Assembly: GCA_025457685.1 (NCBI GenBank)
Contig: JALOTV010000019.1
Span: 1 to 34,151 of the forward strand
Length of the DNA stretch: 34,151 nucleotides
Source: Opitutaceae bacterium
GTDB taxonomy: Bacteria > Verrucomicrobiota > Verrucomicrobiia > Opitutales > Opitutaceae
Direction: 5' to 3'
The notes under the pieces were generated by a model. That model was not told where the DNA came from. It made no database searches and saw nothing but the letters and a program-made list of their open reading frames with translations. Shown here piece by piece: positions 7,929 to 13,892 of the stretch. How positions within the stretch are numbered: position 1 is the stretch's first letter; every line of letters starts with the position of its first letter. Position numbers and translations under genes: made by a program.

Positions 7929-8257
7929 AGGAATGGAGTGAGAAAAGCGGGTGAACGAGTTAATGTGAAGCAGCGATGCGACGCCGAGGGTTCGCAGCAA
8001 AGCTGCGAAGGGCGGATCAATAAAATGCAGGCCGGACGCACGATCGACCGCAGGCGCGGTCTCGGGGATCGTGCGTCTAGGTAAGTCGAAGCGACTGTGC
8101 GGTGCCTTGCATCCGATGTATTTTTGAACCTGTCCTGCCCGCCTAGTCAAGGCGGTGGGCTGGGCTGGCCCACGAGGCTTCGGAGTAGCTTCGCGCTGTA
8201 ACCGCAGGGGAGGTCGGACGTCTTGAGTTTCGTGCATGCAACCTCCTCACTTGCTCC
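7929..8257 (-). promoter_or_regulatory. Structured leuA leader / divergent intergenic region
   Basis: This 329-bp stretch between leuA (-) and the ECF sigma gene (+) has no convincing gene but several inverted repeats. In leuA transcript order these are a gtgggc/gcccac stem (8155-8173), a ccgcct/aggcgg stem (8139-8155), a nested stem (8035-8077) and an 8-bp ttcgcagc/gctgcgaa hairpin (7991-8009). A 12-codon mini-ORF (8112 down to 8077, MQGTAQSLRLT) ends exactly at the base of the nested stem. A weak sigma70-like pair, TTGACT-17-TCAAAA, lies on the minus strand (8150 to 8122) just before this mini-ORF. The geometry is compatible with transcription attenuation of leuA, but two Leu codons is a small number. 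The sigma-gene promoter must also be here; no clear box was identified for it. Confidence 0.45.
8035..8077 (-). promoter_or_regulatory. Nested inverted repeat in the leuA leader
   Basis: A perfect 11-bp outer stem (gacgcacgatc/gatcgtgcgtc) encloses a second hairpin with stem gaccgc/gcggtc and loop AGGC. A short bulge lies on one side. In the leuA transcript it is followed about nine bases later by TTTTATT. It could be an attenuator terminator or an operator cruciform. Confidence 0.55.
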
Positions 8258-8869
8258 ATGCTGCCGCCACCTGACGCCGACGACGATGATTCGCCGCCCG
8301 ATGTCGAGGGCTGGCTCGCGCGCATTCGCTCCGGGGACCAGCAGGCTGCCCGTCAACTCGTCGAACACCTCTATCCCCAGGTCATCCGCATCGTCCGCGC
8401 GCGCTTGCCGCGCCGGGGTGGCGAAGAGGATCTGGCCCAGGACATCTTTCTGAAAATGTTCACGCGTCTGGACCAATATCAAGGTCAGGTGCCCTTGGCC
8501 CACTGGGTCTCGCGGATCGCCGTCACCACCTGCATCGACGCCCTGCGCGCACAGCGCCGCCGGCCCGAGCTGCGGTGGGCCGATCTATCCGAGACCGAGG
8601 CGGATACCTTGGACGCGGTGCTCACCCGCGAGGATTCCGCCGACACGGCCGACGCGCTGGCCTCGCACGAGCTGGTGCACAAATTGCTCGACCAACTGGA
8701 GCCGCGCGACCGCCTTGTGTTGCAGCTTCTGGATCTGGAACAGAAGACGCTGATCGAGATCCGGGATATCACCGGCTGGAACACCACCCTGATCAAAGTC
8801 CGCGCCTTCCGGGCACGGAGAAAATTGCAAAAGCTTTTCCAAAAACTCACCCAAAAGGAGCGCACATGA
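8258..8869 (+). CDS. ECF-type RNA polymerase sigma factor
   Basis: A 203-aa sigma-70 family factor with only regions 2 and 4, the extracytoplasmic-function layout. Region 2 is recognisable from about residue 30 to 100 (EEDLAQDIFLKMFTRLDQY, then HWVSRIAVTTCIDALRAQRR). Region 4 lies near 145-197 (LEPRDRLVLQLLDLEQKTL, then a helix-turn-helix ending RAFRARRKLQKLF). The Asp-rich N-terminus (DADDDD) is unusual but short. The stop codon overlaps the next ATG as ATGA, so it is translationally coupled to the small membrane protein. The three-gene arrangement resembles ECF systems with a membrane anti-sigma and a periplasmic sensor such as CnrH-CnrY-CnrX. Confidence 0.88.
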   Translation: MLPPPDADDDDSPPDVEGWLARIRSGDQQAARQLVEHLYPQVIRIVRARLPRRGGEEDLAQDIFLKMFTRLDQYQGQVPLAHWVSRIAVTTCIDALRAQRRRPELRWADLSETEADTLDAVLTREDSADTADALASHELVHKLLDQLEPRDRLVLQLLDLEQKTLIEIRDITGWNTTLIKVRAFRARRKLQKLFQKLTQKERT

Positions 8870-9207
8870 ACGATCTCAAACTCACGCCTTGGATGCGCCT
8901 CGCCGCCGCCGCGCGGCGAGCCCGGTCTGTCGCGCCTTCCGACCATGGCGACGAAGCGGCCCCCGTTGGCTTCGCTACGCGGGTCGTCGCAAGAGCGCAG
9001 TTGCGCCCGGCCGGCGGGTTGTTTGCCGGACGGGCTTTTGAGCGGCTCGCGGCTCGCGCCCTGGCGCTGTCGTGCGCGGGCGCCTTGACCGTGGTGGTCT
9101 GGACCGCGTTGCCCTCGCGTGTGGAAGCTTCGGCGGTTTCGGAAGCCACCTCGGTGGATTACTACCTCGATCCGGTCGGCGTCGTGATGGAAGTCGTGCA
9201 ATCCTGA
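8866..9207 (+). CDS. Small single-span membrane protein, candidate anti-sigma factor
   Basis: A 113-aa protein that I do not recognise by sequence. It has a basic N-terminal half (residues 1-60), one predicted transmembrane segment around 62-82 (LAARALALSCAGALTVVVWT), and a short C-terminal tail of about 30 residues ending DPVGVVMEVVQS, expected in the periplasm. It overlaps the sigma-factor stop by 4 bp and its own stop overlaps the next start by one base. Small membrane proteins coupled to an ECF sigma gene are commonly anti-sigma factors (CnrY is of similar size), so that role is inferred from position. No zinc anti-sigma HxxxCxxC motif is present. Confidence 0.7.
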   Translation: MNDLKLTPWMRLAAAARRARSVAPSDHGDEAAPVGFATRVVARAQLRPAGGLFAGRAFERLAARALALSCAGALTVVVWTALPSRVEASAVSEATSVDYYLDPVGVVMEVVQS

Positions 9208-9692
9208 TGAATCGCACCCTCAAACTTTCGTTTTTCTGCGCCGGTATCTTCGCCTGTGGCGTGGTTGTCGGCGGGCTCGGGGCTAAAAAACACTTTGCGC
9301 GTCCGCCCGCGGCGGGGCCCGGCAACGCCCAGCCGGCCTCCGCGCCGGAGGGTTTTGGCCCGCACCAGCTGCGCCGCCTGACCGCCGAGCTCGCGCTGAC
9401 CGAGCCCCAGCAAGCGGCCATCGCGCCCGTCTTGGAGAAGGCCGGCGAAGAGTTGCGCCAGCTCCGGAGGGAAAGCTTCCGTCAAAGCAGCGCCATCATC
9501 GAGGCCATGGAAACCGTGGTGGCGGCTAACTTGACCCCGGAGCAAAAAGTGAAGCTCGCGGCTTTGCAGGAAGAGCAGCGCGCGCGTATCAAGGCGAAGA
9601 TGGAGGAGCGCAACCGTCGTCGGGCCGAGGGCGGCGAGCGTCGCGAGGGCGAGCCGCCTCCGCCTCCCCCGCCGCGTCCTGAAGCTCCGTGA
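9207..9692 (+). CDS. Spy/CpxP/CnrX-like periplasmic protein
   Basis: A 161-aa protein with an N-terminal membrane anchor or uncleaved signal (FFCAGIFACGVVVGGLGAKK, about 9-28), then a helical domain with two LTxxQ-type motifs (LALTEPQQ and NLTPEQK), the hallmark of Spy/CpxP/ZraP and the heavy-metal-sensor (CnrX) proteins. It is rich in Glu/Arg helices and ends in a Pro-rich tail after a basic NRRRAEGGERR stretch. The start ATG overlaps the previous stop (TGATG). With the sigma factor and membrane protein it likely forms a signalling set: periplasmic sensor, anti-sigma, sigma. The stimulus (metal, envelope stress) is not visible. Confidence 0.75.
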   Translation: MNRTLKLSFFCAGIFACGVVVGGLGAKKHFARPPAAGPGNAQPASAPEGFGPHQLRRLTAELALTEPQQAAIAPVLEKAGEELRQLRRESFRQSSAIIEAMETVVAANLTPEQKVKLAALQEEQRARIKAKMEERNRRRAEGGERREGEPPPPPPPRPEAP

Positions 9693-9743
9693 AAGATTCT
9701 CATTGAACCGCCTGAAACCGCCGCCCACGGTGCCGGCGGCCAG

Positions 9744-9822
9744 GTGCCATGCATGGGCAGGCGCGTGAACCCCGCCAGGGCCGGAAGGCAGCAACGGTGA
9801 CGACGTTCTCCCAGTGCGTTTT
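9744..9822 (+). ncRNA. ffs: Signal recognition particle RNA, small bacterial (4.5S) type
   Basis: The segment contains the SRP RNA domain IV signature: gtgaaccccgccag, then GCC-GGAA-GGC (a GGAA tetraloop on a GCC/GGC stem), then agcaacggtgacg. The symmetric internal-loop bases CAGG/AGCA that bind the Ffh M-domain flank this stem. Outer sequences gcatggg and cccagtgc can pair to close the hairpin, which sets the approximate ends; they are uncertain by about 15 nt. SRP RNA directly upstream of dnaX is a known arrangement in several bacteria. It guides ribosomes making membrane and secreted proteins to FtsY/SecYEG. The ORF-track entry at 9749 is translation of this RNA and is not a gene. Confidence 0.9.
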
Positions 9823-9866
9823 CGGGTTTGCGCTTGGCGCAGGCGCACGTGCTTTCGTTGCCAATC

Positions 9867-11042
9867 GTGTCGAACGCTTCCTACCAAGTCATCGCCCGCA
9901 AGTGGCGGCCGCAAACCTTCGAGGATGTGGTCGGTCAGGACCACGTGGTTCGCACCCTGCGCAACGCCATCGCGCGCGGGCGCATCGCCCACGCCTACCT
10001 GTTCGTGGGGCCGCGCGGCACCGGCAAGACGTCCACCGCGCGCATTTTCGCCAAGGCGCTTAATTGCACCGGAGGTCCGAAGGCCGACTTTGATCCCGCC
10101 GATCCGGCGTGCGTCTCCATCGCAGCGGGCAGCCACCTCGATGTGATCGAGATCGACGGCGCCTCCAACAACGGCGTCGATCAGGTGCGCGATCTGCGCG
10201 AGACAGTGCAATACACGCCGGCGCAGGGCCGGTTCAAAATCTACATCATCGACGAGGTGCACATGCTCTCGGCGGCCGCGTTCAACGCGCTCCTCAAGAC
10301 GCTGGAGGAGCCGCCCGCGCACGTGAAGTTCGTGTTTGCGACCACCGATCCGCAAAAGGTCCTGCCGACCATCGTGTCGCGTTGCCAGCGCTTCGACCTC
10401 AAGCCCATCCCCGCGGCCCTGATCGTCGAGCGTCTGGCCCGCATCGCGAAGGCCGAGGGTATCCAGGCTACGGATACGGCGCTGGCCTGCATCGCGCGCA
10501 TGGCGGACGGGGGCATGCGCGATGCGCAGTCCATTTTCGACCAGATGATCTCGTTTTGCGGCAACCACATCGACGAGCCGGACGTGCTCGATGTCTATGG
10601 GTTGGTCTCCACCGAGAAACTCGCCGCGCTCGCCGCCGCGCTGGCCTCGGGCGATCACGCGGAGATCGTGCGTCTCGTGGATGAGTGCGACGCGGCCGGC
10701 CGCGATCTCGCCCGACTGCTCACGGATTTGCAGGGGCATATCCGTGACGCCCTGCTCGATGCGATCGGCAAGGGGGGGCGCAGCGCCCTGCTCGGCGGCG
10801 TGTCGCTGACCACAGAGCAACTCACCCGCATGCTGGATGTGCTGCGTCAGGGTGAGGACGGGGTGAAGCTCGGGTTGTCCGACAAAATCAATCTCGAGGT
10901 CACGCTGCTCAAGGCGGTGGACGCATCACGGGCTCGCGCGATCGATTCCCTGCTGAAGGAACTCGCCACGCTCAGCGCCGCCTTGCCCGAGGCCGGCTCG
11001 GCTGTCGCGAGCGGTGCCGGCGAGGAAAAAAAAAAGCCCTGA
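9867..11042 (+). CDS. dnaX: DNA polymerase III subunit gamma/tau, zero-frame (short) product
   Basis: The clamp-loader ATPase. In zero frame it is 391 aa from GTG 9867 ([18 protein letters not shown], which matches the family N-terminus; the TTG at 9828 is less likely). Walker A is GPRGTGKT (48-55), Walker B is IIDE (127-130), and SRCQRF (171-176) is the conserved arginine-finger region. The zinc-module cysteines are incomplete: C67 and C82 are present, but the expected CxxC partners are absent. The frame ends right after a run of ten A residues (11026-11035) with codons GAA AAA AAA AAG CCC TGA. The product therefore covers domains I-III plus a short linker, like a gamma subunit. A long open -1 frame continues beyond it (see next entry). 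Confidence 0.93.
   Translation: MSNASYQVIARKWRPQTFEDVVGQDHVVRTLRNAIARGRIAHAYLFVGPRGTGKTSTARIFAKALNCTGGPKADFDPADPACVSIAAGSHLDVIEIDGASNNGVDQVRDLRETVQYTPAQGRFKIYIIDEVHMLSAAAFNALLKTLEEPPAHVKFVFATTDPQKVLPTIVSRCQRFDLKPIPAALIVERLARIAKAEGIQATDTALACIARMADGGMRDAQSIFDQMISFCGNHIDEPDVLDVYGLVSTEKLAALAAALASGDHAEIVRLVDECDAAGRDLARLLTDLQGHIRDALLDAIGKGGRSALLGGVSLTTEQLTRMLDVLRQGEDGVKLGLSDKINLEVTLLKAVDASRARAIDSLLKELATLSAALPEAGSAVASGAGEEKKKP
11026..11036 (+). promoter_or_regulatory. Slippery A10-G site in dnaX
   Basis: Ten consecutive A residues followed by G contain the E. coli dnaX heptamer A-AAA-AAG in the same phase. GAGG sits 4 nt before the heptamer. An 8-bp GC stem (cgccgccg 11056-11063 with cggcggcg 11085-11092) lies 20 nt after it. 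Either ribosomal -1 slippage or RNA-polymerase slippage would join the two dnaX frames. Confidence 0.7.
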
Positions 11043-11578
11043 TTGATCGGCTGGACGCCGCCGTCCTCGCATACGTCGCCGAATCGGCGGCGAGCGCACC
11101 GCCGCCTCGCGGCCTGCCTTTTGCCGCACCCGCGGCCCGCGCTTCGCTGCGCGCCAACTACGTTCCTCCTGCGCTGGGAGAAGCCGGGACGTCGGATATA
11201 CTGGACGAAGACGCCCAGCCCGCCTGGGCGGGACCTGCCGGTGATGGATCGGCCGGAGCTGCCGCGATCGCGGGATCCGGCGAGGACGACGGTCCGCCGC
11301 TGGAGGTCTTGGAGGCGCAGATGGGGGGCGAAGTCGCCGCCCGCGACCGTCAGCCGTCCGCCTCCGGTTCACGCCGGAGCGTGCCTGACGAAGACGAGGA
11401 CGATGCGTCGCGGCCGGGCGCCGTCTTGCCGGATTTAGATACGCTTACCGCGCGTTTGCCCGCGGACGTTCGCGAGACGCTCGACGAACTGTTCCGTGCG
11501 CGCTTCATCAGCGTGAAAAAGTTGCCTAAAAAAGTGTTCAAATCCCTGTCTGTGAAGACATCAGACGAGGCTTCCTGA
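11036..11578 (+). CDS. dnaX: -1 frame extension of dnaX (tau C-terminal region) reached by frameshift
   Basis: From the A10 run to the TGA at 11578 the -1 frame is open for 180 codons. Translated by eye it begins [20 protein letters not shown] and contains a Pro/Ala/Asp-rich low-complexity linker. It ends in a compact domain with [20 protein letters not shown] and [12 protein letters not shown]. The length and layout suit the tau-specific region that contacts DnaB and the polymerase alpha subunit. Joining at the heptamer A-AAA-AAG (11030-11036) gives a protein of about 570 aa. The ORF track shows only the last 89 codons because no start codon lies earlier in this frame. Alternatives are an assembly error of one A in the homopolymer, or an independent gene, which lacks a good start. 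Confidence 0.78.
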   Translation, partial: ALIDRLDAAVLAYVAESAASAPPPRGLPFAAPAARASLRANYVPPALGEAGTSDILDEDAQPAWAGPAGDGSAGAAAIAGSGEDDGPPLEVLEAQMGGEVAARDRQPSASGSRRSVPDEDEDDASRPGAVLPDLDTLTARLPADVRETLDELFRARFISVKKLPKKVFKSLSVKTSDEAS

Positions 11579-11654
11579 GCCGGCTGGGTTACGCGTTTGC
11601 TTTGTTGTCCCCGTGCGGGCTGAATGACAAATTCCCGTTACGCATCACTCACCA

Positions 11655-13220
11655 GTGAACACCCGTCCCATACGCCAAGTCGCCTCCCCGTTGCGTCTCC
11701 CGCTTGTCGGCCTCGCGCTTATTTTCTCCGCCGCGCTGCCCGCCCGCGCCGCGATTGAAAAGCTGGAGGTGACCTACGATTACGTTTCGCGCATCGCGGC
11801 CGATCGTGCCGCCGCGCCCTACAAGGAGCCGGATCGCGAGCTGCCCAAGCGTCTCGCCGAGCTGAACTACGACCAGATGCGCGATATCCGCTTCCGTCCG
11901 GAGCAGGCGCTCTGGCGAAACGAAAACCTTCCGTTTCACCTGCATTTTTTTCACCGCACAGGCTTTCACCGCGAGGCGATTCAGATCCGCGAGTTCAGCG
12001 CCACGCACGTGCAGACCGTCCCGTTTATTCGCGAGTTTTTCGACTACGGTAAATTGGTGAATCTCGGCTCGCTGCGTTCCTCGCTGGGCTATTCCGGATT
12101 TCGCCTGCATTATCCGCTCAACCGTCCCGACGTGTTTGACGAGCTGATCGTGTTTCACGGCGCGTCGTATTTCCGGGCGCTGGGGGCTGGCCAGATCTAC
12201 GGACTTTCGGCGCGCGGTCTGGCGGTGGACTCCGGCGTGCCGGACGTGATCGAGGAGTTTCCCGTTTTCACCGATTTCTGGATCGGCAAGCCCCGCCCGG
12301 GCGCGACCGCGATGCGCTTTTTTGCGTTGCTCGACAGCAAGAGCGTGGCCGGCGCCTATGAATTCACGGTGCAGCCGGGACGCCGCACGACGGTGAGCGT
12401 CCGGGCCAGGCTCTATGCGCGAGCCACGATGACCACGCCCGGTATCGCGCCGCTCACCAGCATGTTCTGGTTCGGGAAAAACGCCGACCGCCCCCAAGGC
12501 GACCCCCGCCCGCAGGTGCACGATTCGGACGGCTTGCTCGTTCACGCTGCAGATGGTGGCCACTACTGGCGTCCGCTGCAAAACCCGCGCCGCATTCTCA
12601 ACACCGATGTGCGGGTGGAAAATCCCACGCGCTTCGGCCTGATCCAGCGTGAACGCGACATCTCGGCCTACGAGGATTTTGAGGCGCGCTACCATGAGCG
12701 CCCGAGCTGCTGGATCGAGCCCATGGGAGAGTGGGGAGCCGGCAGCGTCCGCTTGGTGGAATTGCCCACCAACAGCGAATACGCCGACAACATCGTGGCC
12801 TACTGGATACCCGACAAGAAGCCCGTCCCCGGCCAGGTTTTCGAGATGGCCTACAAAATGTTTTGGGCGCTCGATCAGCCCGGTGCCGACTCGCTGGCCC
12901 GCGTGGAGTCCACCCGCATCGGCCACCTGCCTGGCGGCGGCGCGGGGCAGTTGTTCTGGATCGATTTTGCCGGCGCCGACCTGGGACAGCGCAGACCGGA
13001 CAATCTAGCTCCCGAGATCACGCTCGGGCCCGGAGCCCGCCTGCGTCACCAGACGCTTATCCGTCACCCGGGCATAGACGGCTGGCGTGTGGCCTTGCAA
13101 ATCGAGGACGCCACGACGCCCGATGCGGCGGGGGAGCGTCCGGCGGTGGAGTTGCGCGTGCGCCTGCGCGACGGCTACGAACCGATTTCCGAGACGTGGG
13201 TTTACACCTGGCTGCCATGA
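11655..13220 (+). CDS. opgG: Periplasmic glucan biosynthesis protein OpgG (MdoG)
   Basis: A 521-aa exported protein required for osmoregulated periplasmic glucan synthesis. An N-terminal signal peptide (LPLVGLALIFSAALPARAA, about residues 15-33) starts after a basic region. Family features include YDQMRDIRFRPEQALW, FHLHFFHRTGF, GYSGFRLHYPLN, FHGASYFRALG and FWIGKPRPGA, then a C-terminal immunoglobulin-like domain. The start is GTG at 11655. The OpgG N-terminal domain has been shown in other bacteria to act as a beta-1,2-glucan hydrolase-type fold. The next gene overlaps the stop by 4 bp (ATGA), and opgH follows, so the three form an operon. Confidence 0.93.
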   Translation: MNTRPIRQVASPLRLPLVGLALIFSAALPARAAIEKLEVTYDYVSRIAADRAAAPYKEPDRELPKRLAELNYDQMRDIRFRPEQALWRNENLPFHLHFFHRTGFHREAIQIREFSATHVQTVPFIREFFDYGKLVNLGSLRSSLGYSGFRLHYPLNRPDVFDELIVFHGASYFRALGAGQIYGLSARGLAVDSGVPDVIEEFPVFTDFWIGKPRPGATAMRFFALLDSKSVAGAYEFTVQPGRRTTVSVRARLYARATMTTPGIAPLTSMFWFGKNADRPQGDPRPQVHDSDGLLVHAADGGHYWRPLQNPRRILNTDVRVENPTRFGLIQRERDISAYEDFEARYHERPSCWIEPMGEWGAGSVRLVELPTNSEYADNIVAYWIPDKKPVPGQVFEMAYKMFWALDQPGADSLARVESTRIGHLPGGGAGQLFWIDFAGADLGQRRPDNLAPEITLGPGARLRHQTLIRHPGIDGWRVALQIEDATTPDAAGERPAVELRVRLRDGYEPISETWVYTWLP

Positions 13221-13825
13221 ATCCGGCCGTAACCGACGTGTTGTTGCCCGCCACGGACGCCGATCTCTCCGGTCCGGCGTGGGACGAGGCCTTTCTTCGC
13301 GTGGAGAGTTATCTGCGCGCCCATCAGATTGAGAGCCGGCTCGTGCTGAATCGACTCACCGTCGAGATTATCCGCGCCGCCCGGGCCAAGGCGCTGGAGC
13401 ACAAAGCCGCCAACCGCGGCACCGTCGATCCGGTGGCGGTGGCCATGGGCGAGGCGGAGCGCCGCACAACGGCCTGGTTCGCCCGGGTGTTGGGAGACGC
13501 GGCGGACCCCGACGACGAGCGTCTCGGCACGCGCGGACGCATCGCCCTCGTGATGGCCGATGTGCCCGCCCGCTGGCCCCGCGACTTTTTCGCCGACACG
13601 CCGCCACCGCCGGAGCTCGTCGAGGCGATGCGCGCCGCCTACATCGAGGCGGGGCCCGAGCTGGAGCTCACCCGCATGGTGCCGCGACCCTTCGACTTCG
13701 GTCCCATCGCCAACGTGGCCGACGAGGCGTGGAAGACCTTCGCCCGGTGGCCGGTGTTGCGCGCGATCTTCGGCTGGCTGGTTTTTCTCGGCCTGTTGGC
13801 CGGAGCGTGGTTCGCCACCCACTAG
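13217..13825 (+). CDS. Uncharacterised membrane protein between opgG and opgH, possible detached OpgH N-terminal region
   Basis: A 202-aa protein, mostly helical and soluble (1-178), with one C-terminal transmembrane segment (about 181-200, LRAIFGWLVFLGLLAGAWFA). It is translationally coupled to opgG and precedes opgH by 67 bp. The segment MVPRPFDFGPIANVADEAWK just before the membrane span recalls the SMFPDPWRTNP region of the cytoplasmic N-terminal part of E. coli OpgH. The OpgH encoded next lacks that roughly 130-residue N-terminal region. I infer that this gene may encode the OpgH regulatory N-terminus as a separate polypeptide. Otherwise its function is unknown. Confidence 0.75.
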   Translation: MNPAVTDVLLPATDADLSGPAWDEAFLRVESYLRAHQIESRLVLNRLTVEIIRAARAKALEHKAANRGTVDPVAVAMGEAERRTTAWFARVLGDAADPDDERLGTRGRIALVMADVPARWPRDFFADTPPPPELVEAMRAAYIEAGPELELTRMVPRPFDFGPIANVADEAWKTFARWPVLRAIFGWLVFLGLLAGAWFATH

Positions 13826-13892
13826 CCAGCGCATCACGCCGCCGGCGCGCGCAAAACATGTATTCGTTTAGCAACTACAGGAGCTTCTTTTC

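Noticed and set aside
6261-8237. 658-aa version of LeuA including an N-terminal extension
   Set aside because: The extra 103 codons show no family similarity and overlap the hairpin-rich leader. The conserved LeuA N-terminus begins at 7928.
9749-10063. Plus-strand ORF of 104 aa beginning MHGQAREPRQGRKAATV
   Set aside because: Its first part is translation of the SRP RNA core and the rest is an out-of-frame shadow of dnaX.
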